Source: CAVXFL01 sp963761015
Lineage (GTDB): Bacteria; Pseudomonadota; Alphaproteobacteria; Acetobacterales; Acetobacteraceae
Length of the DNA: 64,000 bases
Assembly (NCBI GenBank): GCA_963761015.1
Contig: CAVXFL010000009.1
Span: forward strand, 186,001-250,000
Direction: 5' to 3'
The notes under the pieces were generated by a model. That model did no database searches, was not told the origin of the DNA, and was given only the letters and a program-made list of their open reading frames with translations. Below are positions 55,514 to 64,000 of this stretch, piece after piece. Position 1 is the stretch's first letter. Every line of letters starts with the position of its first letter. The position numbers and the translations under genes were made by a program.

Positions 55514-56501
55514 GAAGGACGCGCGGAACATCGCGCCGGGCTGGCGACATCGAGGTTTTCTGATGCGAAACCCGAACACCGGGCTCGACGACATGGGGGA
55601 AGCGCGCGCGATGCGCGACCGCCGCGCTCCGATTGCCGGCCGGCTGCTCGGCCACGTGCGCATCCGCCGGGAGCGGAGCGGCGTGTGGATCTTGAACGTC
55701 GCCATTCTGATCTTCCTGGCCTTCGCGGCGCCCAATTTCTTTTCCGAGGGGAATATCGAGGCGGTTCTGAACGATACCGCCATTCTGGGAATCGGCGCCG
55801 CGGGCATGACGATTTTCATCATGGCGGGCGCGTTCGATCTCTCGGTCACGGCGATCATGGGGCTGGCGCCGATCGTGGCGCTGCTGGTCGCGGGAAAGCT
55901 GAGCGGTAGCCTCATCGTGCTCGTATCGGTATTGACCGGGGCTGCGCTCGGGCTGGTGAACGGGCTGATCATCACGCGCGGCCGCGTCGCCCCGTTCGTC
56001 GCCACGTTGGGGACCTTGTTCGTGTTTGGCTCGATCGGCGCCATCATCTCCAACGGCAACGCGCTGGTTGTGACCAGCATGTCCGTGCTCATGCTGGGCA
56101 CGGGCGCAGTATTCAACGTGCTGCCGTACAGCTTCCTCGTTTTGCTTGGGGTGTGCGCCGTCTGTTACGTCATGCTGCGCCGATTGCATATCGGCCGGTG
56201 GGTGCGGGCGGCCGGGAGCAATCTGCGCGCCGCGCATGTCAGCGGCATCGACCTGCACTGGGTCTATTTGTGCCTGTTCATGCTTTCCGGCGCGTTGACT
56301 GGCCTCGCCGGCATCATCCTGAGCGGCTACCTGGCATCGGCCGTGGCAACGCAAGCGCCGAACTACAACCTGAACGCGATCGCCGCAGTCGTGGTAGGTG
56401 GCACCAGTCTCTACGGCGGCGAAGGCACGCTGCTCGGAACCGTGATCGCGGCCTGGCTATTTTCCGTCGTCAACAACGGACTGATTCTGCTGGGCGTTAG
56501 C

Positions 56502-58436
56502 CCGAGCTTCCTTTTTCCAATTACTGCTAAGCCGTTGATCCGACTCTCGACGTGGCGATAGATCGGGCTAAAATGTAGCCATGTAATCCAGAATTTGGGA
56601 CTTGTACTTTTGGAAGCGATATGCTCACGTTCCGCCATGTATATCGAATCGGTCCCCAACCGGAACTCGCCGCCGGCCATCCTGTTGCGCGAGAGCTATC
56701 GCGACGGCGGCAAGGTCCGTAAACGCACGCTCTGCAACCTTTCCAATTGGCCCAGCGCCTACATCGAAGGGCTGCGTGGCGTGCTCAAAGGCGGAACCGT
56801 CATCCCGGCCGAGCGCGACGCCTTCACCGTCGTCCGCTCCTTGCCGCACGGCCATGTCGCCGCGGCACTCGGCACCGCGCGCAAGCTCGGCCTCGACCAC
56901 ATCCTCGGGCGCGCCGGCAACCGCTGCCGCGATCTCATGCTCGCGCTGCTGGTCGGCCGCGTTCTCGAACCCGCATCCAAGCTCGCCGCCGCCCGCGCAC
57001 TTTCCCCGCCAACTGCCGCTTCGAGCCTCGGCGAGGTGCTCGGCCTCGGCGCGGTCGACGAGGACGAACTCTACACCGCGCTCGATTGGCTGCTGGAACG
57101 CCAGTCCGCCATCGAGACCGCACTGGCCAAACGCCATCTCGCCAACGGCACACTGGTGCTCTACGACGTTTCGTCGAGCTACATGGAAGGCCGTTGCTGC
57201 CCGCTCGCCAGGCGCGGTTACAGTCGCGATCACCGCAAGGGCACGCTGCAAATCACCTACGGCCTGCTCTGCGCGCCCGATGGCTGCCCGCTCGCCATCG
57301 AAGTGTTCGACGGCGACACCGCCGATCCGATGACCTTGGCTAGCCAGGTCGAGAAACTCAAACAGCGCTTCCATCTCGATCATGTGGTCCTGGTCGGCGA
57401 CCGCGGCATGATCACCGAGGCGCGCATCACCGAGGACATCAAATCGGCAGGTCTGGATTGGATCACCGCGCTGCGCGCGCCGGCGATCAAGGCGCTGCTG
57501 CAAGGCGGCGCTTTGCAGCTCTCGCTGTTCGATCAGCGCGATATGGCCAGCATCACCGTACCGGAGTTCCCGGGCGAGCGGCTGGTGGTCTGCCGCAATC
57601 CCGATCTCGCGGCCGAACGCGCCCGCAAGCGCGGCGACCTGCTGGCCGCTACCGAGCGCGATCTCGCCCGCATCCAGGCCGCGGTGGCCCGCAAGCGCGC
57701 TGCGCTGCGCGGCACCGCGGCGATCGGGCTCGCGATCGGCGCGGTCATCAACAAGCACAAGGTGGCCAAGCACTTCGATCTAAACATCGCCGATGCCGCT
57801 TTCAGCTTCTCCCGCAAGGCCGCCGCGATCGCCGCCGAGGCAGCCACCGACGGCATCTATGTCGTGCGCACCAGCGTGCCGGCGGCGACGCTCGACGATG
57901 CGGCGACGGTGCGCAGCTACAAATCCTTGGCGCTGGTGGAGCGGGCGTTCCGTTGCATCAAGACCATCGACCTGCAGGTGCGCCCGGTGCGCCACTGGCT
58001 GGCCGATCGGGTGCGCGCACATGTCTTTCTCTGCATGTTGGCCTATTATCTCGAATGGCACATGCGTCAGCGGCTGGCGCCGATGCTGTTCGACGACACC
58101 GACAAGGATGCGGCGGAAGCGCTGCGCGCGAGCGTGGTGGCGCAGGCGCGGCGTTCACCGGCCGCCGTCACCAAGCAAACCACCGGCCTGACCGAGGACG
58201 GACTGCCGGTGCACAGCTTCCGCTCGCTACTGGCCGATCTCGCGACCCTGGCGCGCAACACCATCACGACCGCGATCACACCCGATCATCCGCTCACTGT
58301 GGTGACCAGGCCGACGCCGATCCAGCAGAAGGCGTTCGACCTCCTCAGCGTCGGATGTAGCCAGTAGCGCAGCGCTTCGGCCGCGGATTGCACCGATAAT
58401 TCAGAAACTTACGCGTTCTCACAGTAGGAAGCTCGG
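56502..58436 (+). mobile_element. IS1634-family insertion sequence (1935 bp)
   Basis: Ends were read directly: it begins CCGAGCTTCCT and ends AGGAAGCTCGG, a perfect 11-bp terminal inverted repeat. The target GTTAGC is duplicated at 56496-56501 and 58437-58442. It carries one intact transposase gene and is probably a recent and still active insertion. Confidence 0.88.
56637..58367 (+). CDS. IS1634-family transposase
   Basis: A 576-residue DDE transposase. It has NSPPAILLRESYRDGGKVRKRTLCNLSNWP near the start, the first Asp in VLYDVSSSYMEGR, the second in VVLVGDRGMITEARI, and the Glu-containing C1 region YKSLALVERAFRCIKTIDLQVRPVRHWLADRVRAHVFLCMLAYYLEWHM. The ATG at 56637 was chosen over 56595 because the conserved part begins there. 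Intact. Confidence 0.92.
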   Translation: MYIESVPNRNSPPAILLRESYRDGGKVRKRTLCNLSNWPSAYIEGLRGVLKGGTVIPAERDAFTVVRSLPHGHVAAALGTARKLGLDHILGRAGNRCRDLMLALLVGRVLEPASKLAAARALSPPTAASSLGEVLGLGAVDEDELYTALDWLLERQSAIETALAKRHLANGTLVLYDVSSSYMEGRCCPLARRGYSRDHRKGTLQITYGLLCAPDGCPLAIEVFDGDTADPMTLASQVEKLKQRFHLDHVVLVGDRGMITEARITEDIKSAGLDWITALRAPAIKALLQGGALQLSLFDQRDMASITVPEFPGERLVVCRNPDLAAERARKRGDLLAATERDLARIQAAVARKRAALRGTAAIGLAIGAVINKHKVAKHFDLNIADAAFSFSRKAAAIAAEAATDGIYVVRTSVPAATLDDAATVRSYKSLALVERAFRCIKTIDLQVRPVRHWLADRVRAHVFLCMLAYYLEWHMRQRLAPMLFDDTDKDAAEALRASVVAQARRSPAAVTKQTTGLTEDGLPVHSFRSLLADLATLARNTITTAITPDHPLTVVTRPTPIQQKAFDLLSVGCSQ

Positions 58437-58638
58437 GTTAGCTCATACTGGCAGTATCTCGCGACTGGCATCATCCTCGTTCTGGCACTGGCCTTAGGGC
58501 TGCTCGGTCTCGGAGGCCGGATCTGGCCGGGGCGAAGCGTCATTGATCCATCAGGCTCCGCGTCAGCGGGAGATGGCAAGGAGTTGCTGGGGACTTCGGC
58601 ATGAGCGGTTGACCCGCCTGTCGCGCTCCGCGACCCGA

Positions 58639-60045
58639 TTACTCGAACAAGAAAGTCATGTTCGTGCGACGGTTGCGATATCCCTCGGCAAACTTCCCCG
58701 GCATGGTCCGGTGCAGAAGCCGGGCGGCGAATACGACGATCCGGTTGCACCGGTAGGGGATTTGCACCGGGCTGCATTGCCATGTCGCAACGAGCTGGCG
58801 CAGCCGCTCGCGATCGATATTCATCTGGCGGAAATCCCAGTTCTCCGGAGCGGCAACCGGGTAGATTTCCATGCCGCCGCTGGAGGCGTCGCGGTTGGCG
58901 CTGTCCGGTGTGGTCCAGAGATTGACGCTGACCGCGCCGACATCGCCATGCAGGTCGGTTCCGCCGAGATTCTGCTGGTATTTGTACGCCCAGACCTGCG
59001 CCAAACGTCGGCCGCCCAGCGTGCGCGGCAGCCGTAACCGCAACTCGGCGGCAATCTGGTTGACCAGCCCGCACGCCAGCCCTTCCTCGAAATAGGCGCC
59101 GAGATGGCCGCCGTGGTCCTTCACCTCGAACCAGATCGTGCTGTCATTGAGCAATCGTTGCAGCGCCTCCAGTGCCGGCGGCGAAAGCGCGTCGTCGACA
59201 ACGGCGACGTTCGGATCGCTAGTCGCGAAAACCATATCGGCATCCGCAAACGCGGTGCTTGCATCGAGCGCCGCCCCGGCCAGCCCGGGCGCTTCGGCGA
59301 GATGATGCAGCCGGTTATAGCCATGACCGGTCAGCGCGAGCGCCGCGTCGTCGAGCGTCGCCAGCGTGGTGTCGTCGGGAAGCGAGGCGTAACGCTCCTG
59401 AAGCGAATGCAGACCGCGCAGAACGGTGTCGGTCTCCGCACCGGCGAGGCCCGCCCTTCGCAGGTATTCCACTTGCTCGATGTCGTGTCGCAGCTTCACG
59501 CGATTTACCTGCCGCATGGCCGCAAATTCGGTGGGATCGATGAATCCTGGCGGGTCGACCATTCCGGGCTGCCAGCCGCGCCGGAGCAGCAGCGCCTGAC
59601 GCGCGGCCGATGCTGCCTCGTCCAGCCGATCCAAATGCTTCATCGCGAGGCACAGGCCCGTGTAGGCGGCGGCGAAATCCGGCCGTGCCGCAATCGCCGT
59701 CTGGAACGCGTCCGCTGCCGCATCCGCGGACCCGCGCGCGAGTTCGCAATTGCCCAGCGCGATGTGGAAGTGGGGCGCGGCATCCGCCGTCGCGGCCGCC
59801 GCTCGCAGGTGCGATCGCGCAAGTTCGCGATCCCCTTCCGCCTCGGCGAGAGCGCCGAGAAAATAATTCGCCCAGCCGTGCCGCGGATCGACCGCAAGCA
59901 GCGCCGCATAGCCCGCCTTGGCTTCCGCCGTTCGCCCCGCCCGGTGCAGCGCGACCGCGTGCGCGAGGCGTGCCGAATACGCGCTCGCGGGGCCCGACGC
60001 CGGGGAAACCGGATTGGTTCCGGTTCTGCTGTGTGCAACGCTCAT
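58639..60045 (-). CDS. TPR protein fused to a 2-oxoglutarate/Fe(II) oxygenase-like domain
   Basis: A 468-residue protein. Residues about 20-160 form four TPR-like helical repeats (AVALHRAGRTAEAKAGYAALLAVDPRHGWANYFLGALAEAEGD and similar). The C-terminal domain holds an HxD in TDLHGDVGAVSVNLW, a distal His in ARLLHRTMPG, and an Arg in EGYRNRRTNMTFLF for 2-oxoglutarate. Such enzymes hydroxylate proteins, peptides or small molecules. The ATG overlaps the upstream ATPase stop (ATGA), tying it to the peptide-type importer. Confidence 0.8.
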   Translation of the reverse strand: MSVAHSRTGTNPVSPASGPASAYSARLAHAVALHRAGRTAEAKAGYAALLAVDPRHGWANYFLGALAEAEGDRELARSHLRAAAATADAAPHFHIALGNCELARGSADAAADAFQTAIAARPDFAAAYTGLCLAMKHLDRLDEAASAARQALLLRRGWQPGMVDPPGFIDPTEFAAMRQVNRVKLRHDIEQVEYLRRAGLAGAETDTVLRGLHSLQERYASLPDDTTLATLDDAALALTGHGYNRLHHLAEAPGLAGAALDASTAFADADMVFATSDPNVAVVDDALSPPALEALQRLLNDSTIWFEVKDHGGHLGAYFEEGLACGLVNQIAAELRLRLPRTLGGRRLAQVWAYKYQQNLGGTDLHGDVGAVSVNLWTTPDSANRDASSGGMEIYPVAAPENWDFRQMNIDRERLRQLVATWQCSPVQIPYRCNRIVVFAARLLHRTMPGKFAEGYRNRRTNMTFLFE

Positions 60046-61013
60046 GCCGGAACGGTCGTGGTCTCCCGCGCGCGCAGGCACGCCGCGTAATGCGCGACAC
60101 CGACATCGCTCATCGGCGGCACGCCGGTTTGGCACGCCTCCAGCCGGATCGGGCAGCGGCTCAGGAACGGGCATTCCGGGCGGGGATTGAGCGCGCTCGG
60201 GATCTCGCCATGCAACGGGTTGGGCGGCAGACGGCGGCGCGGGTCGGGCGACAGCACCGCCGATATCAGCGCCTTCGTGTAGGGATGCCGCGGCTCGACC
60301 ATGATCGTCGCGGTCGGCGCCAATTCCACGATGTGGCCGAGATACATGACGGCGACGCGATGGCTTATGCGCTCCACGGCCATGAGGTCATGCGAGATGA
60401 AAAGATATGCGGCACCCAGATCCGCCTGCAATTCGGCGAGCAGTTCCAGTATTTCCAGCCGCACCGCGGGGTCCAGCGTGGAGGTCGGTTCATCGAGCAC
60501 GACCAGCGCCGGCCTGGTCACTAGGGCGCGCGCAATGCCGACGCGCTGCTGTTCGCTGGCGGTCAACTCGATCGGATAACGTTGCAGATACGAGGCGGCG
60601 AGATGGACCCGCTGAAGCATCGCCACCACCGCGTCGAGACGGGCGGCAGCCGGCATGCGCCTGTGGAGGATCAGCGGTTCCTCGATGATCTGCCGCACAG
60701 TTCGGCGCGGATTGAGCGAGCCGGACGGGTCCTGGAACACGATCTGAAAGCGCGGCCGCAGCGCCCGAAGCTCGCGCTTGGAAAGCTCGGTGAGTTCGAT
60801 GCCATCGAAGCGGATTTGGCCTTCGGTCGGATCGATCAGACGCAGCAAACAGCGCCCGACCGTCGTCTTGCCGGACCCGCTTTCACCGACCAGGCCGAGC
60901 GTTTCACCGCGCGCTATGGCAAAGCTGATGCCATTGATCGCTGCGACGAAATCGCGGTCGTTCAGGTAGAACCGCTTCACCAGTCCCATGACCTCGACGA
61001 GCGGCGCGGTCAT
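60042..61013 (-). CDS. Peptide-type ABC transporter ATPase (DppF/OppF-like)
   Basis: A 323-residue subunit: Walker A GESGSGKTT, Q-loop VFQDPSGSLNPRRTV, Walker B LVVLDEPTSTLD, and the C-terminal oligopeptide-transporter Cys cluster CPFLSRCPIRLEAC that binds an iron-sulfur centre in this family. The signature region reads LTASEQQRVGIARAL where LSGGQxQR is usual, so the C-loop is altered. Start overlaps the previous gene stop (ATGA). Confidence 0.88.
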   Translation of the reverse strand: MTAPLVEVMGLVKRFYLNDRDFVAAINGISFAIARGETLGLVGESGSGKTTVGRCLLRLIDPTEGQIRFDGIELTELSKRELRALRPRFQIVFQDPSGSLNPRRTVRQIIEEPLILHRRMPAAARLDAVVAMLQRVHLAASYLQRYPIELTASEQQRVGIARALVTRPALVVLDEPTSTLDPAVRLEILELLAELQADLGAAYLFISHDLMAVERISHRVAVMYLGHIVELAPTATIMVEPRHPYTKALISAVLSPDPRRRLPPNPLHGEIPSALNPRPECPFLSRCPIRLEACQTGVPPMSDVGVAHYAACLRARETTTVPA

Positions 61014-61834
61014 GCTTCCGCCCCCTCGGCCTCGACCGCCGGCAGCGCAATTCCGGCTGCCTGCACCAGTTCCCTTGTCGCCGGATGCCGGGGCGCGAGC
61101 AGGACCTGCTCCACCGGCCCGGTCTCCACGATCCGCCCCTCGTGGAGCACGGCAACGCGCCGGCAGTATTGCGCGACGATACCGAGATCGCGCGTGGCCA
61201 AAACCTGCGCGGCGCCGCTCTGGTGGCAAAGCTCGATCATCAGATCGAGCACCTGCCGCTGCACGGTGACATCGAGCCCCGCGGTCGGTTCGTCGGCCAC
61301 GATCAGCGCGGGCCGATGGACCAGGGCGATGGCCAGGCAGACGCGCTGGGCCATGCCGCCGCTGAGTTCGTGCGGATAGGCGGCAAGCCGCCGTTCCGGA
61401 TCGGTGATGCCGATCGTGCGCAACATCCCGGCGGCGCGGGCACGGGCCGCTTTGCGCGAGCCGCGTGCATGCGCGCGAATATGCGCGGTCATCAGATCGC
61501 CGATGCGCACCAGGGGATTGAGCTGCGCTTTCGCGTTCGGGAGCAGCGGCACCACGTCGCGGCCGCGAATGGACCGCAACGCATTCTCGCCGAGTAGCGC
61601 CAGATCGGTGCCGCGAAACAGGACGGCACCGTGCTCTCGGCGCAACTGATCCCCCAGCAGCCCAAGGATGGCGCGCACGAGCACGGATTTGCCGGCACCG
61701 GGCGGGCCGACCACGCCCAGGATTTCGCCCGGCGCGAGATCAAGATCGACGCTCGCCAAAGCCGGCCGCGACGCCCCGCTTTCGATCGCCCGAACGGAGA
61801 GGTTGCGCACACTGAGAACCGCGCCTTCCGGCAT
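61010..61834 (-). CDS. Peptide-type ABC transporter ATPase (DppD/OppD-like), variant motifs
   Basis: A 274-residue subunit with signature LSGGMAQRVCLAIAL, Walker B LIVADEPTAGLD and a C-terminal APRHPATRELVQA. Walker A is GPPGAGKS rather than GESGSGKS. The Q-loop is VPLLPNAKAQLNPLV; the Gln expected in FQDPxxSLNP is replaced by Asn. The switch His reads ATRDLGIV where SHDLxxV is normal, so the His is Arg. With its partner's altered C-loop this suggests one degenerate ATP site. The C-terminal Cys cluster is absent. ATG overlaps the permease stop. Confidence 0.85.
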   Translation of the reverse strand: MPEGAVLSVRNLSVRAIESGASRPALASVDLDLAPGEILGVVGPPGAGKSVLVRAILGLLGDQLRREHGAVLFRGTDLALLGENALRSIRGRDVVPLLPNAKAQLNPLVRIGDLMTAHIRAHARGSRKAARARAAGMLRTIGITDPERRLAAYPHELSGGMAQRVCLAIALVHRPALIVADEPTAGLDVTVQRQVLDLMIELCHQSGAAQVLATRDLGIVAQYCRRVAVLHEGRIVETGPVEQVLLAPRHPATRELVQAAGIALPAVEAEGAEA

Positions 61835-62829
61835 CAGGACGTGCGTCGATGGCGCCAATAACGTCGGCTGCGCCGCATCCGCGACGACCCGCGCGGAGCG
61901 GGTGGGCGCGGGGGGCGGCCCGGCTCCAGCAGGCGCCCGAGGATCTCGCCCATGACGGCGAAGGTGAACACGACCAATCCCAGCGCGAGCCCCGGAAAAA
62001 TGACGACCCACCATTGGCCCAGGATCATGAATTTCGCGCCGCTCGCGATCATGGCGCCGAGTTCGGGGGTGGGCGGGCTCACGCCGGCGCCGACGAAGCT
62101 CAGTCCGGCGGTCAGCAGCACGGCGAACCCGACCGTCACCGAAACCTGCACCAGCACGGTCGGCCAGGCGTTGGGCAGAAGATGCTTGAAGCAGAGCCCG
62201 AGATCGGAATTGCCGATCGCCGCGGCGGCTTCCGCGAACGGACGCTCGCGCAGCGACAGCACTTCGCCGCGCACAAGGCGCAGGAACACGGGGAAATTCA
62301 CAAAGGCGACCGCGAACAGCACGTTGATCGGCCCGGTGCCGCGGATCGCCACCAGCACCATGGCAAGAATGAACACCGGAAAGGCTTGCAGGATGTCAAG
62401 GAACCGCAGCCCGCCCTCGGAGGTCCAGCGCAGGATGCGGCGATCGGCACCCTCGAAATACCCGGCGAACACGCCGAGCGTGGCGCCGATTGCCACCGAC
62501 AGTGCCGTCGCGATCAGCGCGATGCTGACATCGGTGCGCGGCGCCGCCATCAGGCGGGAGAAGACGTCGATGCCGTTCTCGTCGGTGCCGAACCAATGCG
62601 CGGCAGAAGGCGGCAGCAGCCGCTGCGCCGGATCGGCCAGCACGGTCGAATGCGGGGCGAGCCAGGGGCCGAACACGGTCAGGAACAGGATGAAGACGAA
62701 GCCCAGCAGGATAACGCGATGGAAGGCGCCGAGACCGGACCAGACCCGAAAGGCGCCCTCGCGATGCCGGCCGAGAGCGGTTGCCCGGGGCATGGTTTCG
62801 CCGGTTTCGCCGGCGCGCGCGGTCGTCAT
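61834..62829 (-). CDS. Peptide-type ABC permease (DppC/OppC-like)
   Basis: A 331-residue permease. After a 35-residue cytoplasmic N-terminus come an OppC-type helix (RVILLGFVFILFLTVFGPWLAP) and HWFGTDENGIDVFSRLMAAPRTD, then the coupling loop EAAAAIGNSDLGLCFKHLLPNAWPTV and GAGVSPPTPELGAMIA. The C-terminal 30 residues are Arg/Pro-rich. ATG at 62829 overlaps the DppB-like stop (ATGA). Confidence 0.88.
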   Translation of the reverse strand: MTTARAGETGETMPRATALGRHREGAFRVWSGLGAFHRVILLGFVFILFLTVFGPWLAPHSTVLADPAQRLLPPSAAHWFGTDENGIDVFSRLMAAPRTDVSIALIATALSVAIGATLGVFAGYFEGADRRILRWTSEGGLRFLDILQAFPVFILAMVLVAIRGTGPINVLFAVAFVNFPVFLRLVRGEVLSLRERPFAEAAAAIGNSDLGLCFKHLLPNAWPTVLVQVSVTVGFAVLLTAGLSFVGAGVSPPTPELGAMIASGAKFMILGQWWVVIFPGLALGLVVFTFAVMGEILGRLLEPGRPPRPPAPRGSSRMRRSRRYWRHRRTS

Positions 62830-63857
62830 TTGGCGCCGGCCGCCACGCGCGGGTCGATCATGAAGTAGACGAGATCGACGACCAGATAGACGAGCATCGT
62901 GAACACGGCCGCCACCAGCACGAAGCCCTGGATCGGAGCGTAATCGGCGGTGGTGATGGACTGCACGGCGTATTGGCCGAGACCGTTCAGGTTGAATACG
63001 GTTTCGATCAGCACCGCCCCCCCGAGCAGGAACCCGGTCACGACGCCAGTCATCACGACCGCCGGTGGCGCCGCGTTGCGCATGGCCCAGAACAGGATCG
63101 TCCGGCGCGGCAGGCCGAGGCCGACGGCGTAGGTCGTGTAGTCCGCACGCATGGCGGACGCCATGCTGGATTGCGTCATTTTGAAGATCGGCCCGCCATA
63201 GACGAAGGCGAGCGTGATCGCCGGCAGAACGAGATGCGCCAGCGTTGCGCGGAACGCGCCGAAATCCCCGGCGATCAGCGAATCCACGGCGTAAAGTCCG
63301 GTTACCCGGTCGGGCGGGATATCGAGAATGCCGAGCCGTCCCTCCGGCCCCGGCGCCCAGCCGAGCATGCTGAAGAATACGAAGATCAGCACCAGCCCGA
63401 GCCAGAAATCGGGCAAGGCACCGGCCAGCAGCCCGTAACCGAAGCTGCCGCGGCGCAGGATTCGGCTGAAACGGCCGCCCGACGGGTTGGCCGACAGCAA
63501 CGCGATCGGGACCATGACCAGGAACACCAGCAACATGCCTGCGGTGATCAGTTCGAGGGTCGCGGGCACGCGCACCAGCAGGTCCTGCGAGACCTCGCTC
63601 GCATTCACCCAGGAACGGCCGAAATCGCCGTGCAGCAGCCGCTCGAGATAGGCGACGTATTGCTGCGGTAGCGGTTCGTCCAGGCGGAGCTGCCGGCGTA
63701 GCATGTCCACGCCCGCCTGCGGCGCCAGCGGGCCGAGTTCCAGCCGCGCCGGATCGCCGGGCAGCATCCGCACGAGCACGAATGTGATGACGGAGATGAC
63801 GAAAAGCTGCGGGATCAGCAGCAGCAGGCGGCGCGCGACGTATTTCAGGGTGCGCAT
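62826..63857 (-). CDS. Peptide-type ABC permease (DppB/OppB-like)
   Basis: A 343-residue permease: RRLLLLIPQLFVISVITFVLVRMLPGDPA at the start, RLDEPLPQQYVAYLERLLHGDFGRS, the coupling segment RADYTTYAVGLGLPRRTILFWAMRNAA, and ETVFNLNGLGQYAVQSI. These are the standard landmarks of the dipeptide/nickel permease family. It follows the hydantoinase-like gene after 9 bases. Confidence 0.92.
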   Translation of the reverse strand: MRTLKYVARRLLLLIPQLFVISVITFVLVRMLPGDPARLELGPLAPQAGVDMLRRQLRLDEPLPQQYVAYLERLLHGDFGRSWVNASEVSQDLLVRVPATLELITAGMLLVFLVMVPIALLSANPSGGRFSRILRRGSFGYGLLAGALPDFWLGLVLIFVFFSMLGWAPGPEGRLGILDIPPDRVTGLYAVDSLIAGDFGAFRATLAHLVLPAITLAFVYGGPIFKMTQSSMASAMRADYTTYAVGLGLPRRTILFWAMRNAAPPAVVMTGVVTGFLLGGAVLIETVFNLNGLGQYAVQSITTADYAPIQGFVLVAAVFTMLVYLVVDLVYFMIDPRVAAGAK

Positions 63858-63866
63858 GGCCGCCGC

Positions 63867-64000
63867 CTAGGCGCTCCGCCGCGCAGCGATTTCGGTGCGG
63901 CACGCGACGGTCGCCGCCGTGTCCACCTCCAGTTGCTCGTCGGCGTCCTCGCCGCGAAGCACGACGCCATAGATCTCGCGCGCCGCCCGGTGGCTTACCC
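63867..64000 (-). CDS. C-terminal end of a hydantoinase B/oxoprolinase-like protein
   Basis: The minus-strand frame entering from the window edge encodes about 43 residues: SHRAAREIYGVVLRGEDADE then DTAATVACRTEIAARRSA and a stop at 63867. The AREIYGVVL ... VDTAATxxxR pattern is that of HyuB C-termini. Hydantoinases open cyclic ureides or 5-oxoproline with ATP. The gene is 9 bases from the importer, so the imported substrate may be a hydantoin-like or cyclic peptide compound (inference from a short fragment). Confidence 0.55.
   Translation of the reverse strand, partial: VSHRAAREIYGVVLRGEDADEQLEVDTAATVACRTEIAARRSA

Larger units (their letters stand above)
55563..58604 (+). pseudogene. Second sugar ABC permease, interrupted by IS1634-type element
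   Basis: RbsC-like permease from ATG 55563: GIGAAGMTIFIMAGAFDLSVTAIMG, APFVATLGTLFVFG, AVVVGGTSLYGGEGTLLG, up to NNGLILLG-VS at 56501. The frame resumes after the element at 58443 as SYWQYLATGIILVLALALGLLG and stops at 58604. Removing 56502-58442 gives a continuous protein of about 366 residues, because the 6-bp target GTTAGC falls exactly on two codons (Val-Ser). As written the chain ends in element sequence (LIRLSTWR) and lacks its last helix. Confidence 0.88.

Overview
The window is GC-rich and reads as chromosome of an alphaproteobacterium, most likely Acetobacteraceae/Rhodospirillales. This placement is an inference from gene families and neighbourhoods (PCu(A)C chaperone, DUF2147, DUF2237, an Lrp/trxB/LysR block, IS1380- and IS1634-type elements, dispersed REP-like palindromes). 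It has not been tested by phylogeny.

Layout. 1-6 kb: copper chaperone, ferritin-like protein, trypsin-like protease, an MFS exporter with a coupled small membrane protein, and an L,D-transpeptidase. 6-11 kb: an enoyl-CoA hydratase divergent from a four-gene NMT1/TauA-type importer operon that ends in an acetamidase/formamidase. 11-23 kb: beta-lactamase-fold hydrolase, NnrS, a molybdopterin oxidoreductase, a PhaC-like hydrolase, Lrp / thioredoxin reductase / LysR, then a secreted Cache protein with two c-type cytochromes. 23-25 kb: an IS256-family element sitting in a REP palindrome. 25-33 kb (minus strand): a sugar-type ABC importer with a double-length permease, followed by a BKACE enzyme and two SMP-30 lactonases. 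33-36 kb: a VapBC-type toxin-antitoxin pair and an internally deleted IS1380 copy.

36.1-45.7 kb is an integrated element. A complete tRNA-Ser(TGA) at 36083-36170 is partly repeated, as an exact 39-bp copy of its 5' half, at 45646-45684. Between the two lie a tyrosine recombinase split by an ISNCY-type element with 5-bp target duplications, an IS3 copy, a mosaic of IS66 and IS256 fragments, and a small metabolic cargo (TPP-dependent enzyme, acyl-CoA ligase, truncated HD hydrolase). The element displaced the 5' half of the tRNA, which is an unusual geometry.

45.9-64 kb: CinA-type amidase, methyltransferase, disulfide reductase family enzyme, DoxX, a breakpoint joining two decapitated genes (DUF2063 and NrsF), and a Gfo/Idh/MocA dehydrogenase. 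Next is a second sugar ABC importer whose last permease is cleanly split by an IS1634-family element with 6-bp target duplications. The window ends in a translationally coupled peptide-type importer with a TPR-2-oxoglutarate oxygenase and the tail of a hydantoinase-B-like gene.

At least six chromosomal or cargo genes carry one-base frameshifts or an in-frame stop while the protein sequence stays family-like on both sides. These may be real young pseudogenes or residual sequencing errors; the sequence alone cannot decide. No CRISPR array, rRNA or prophage was seen.
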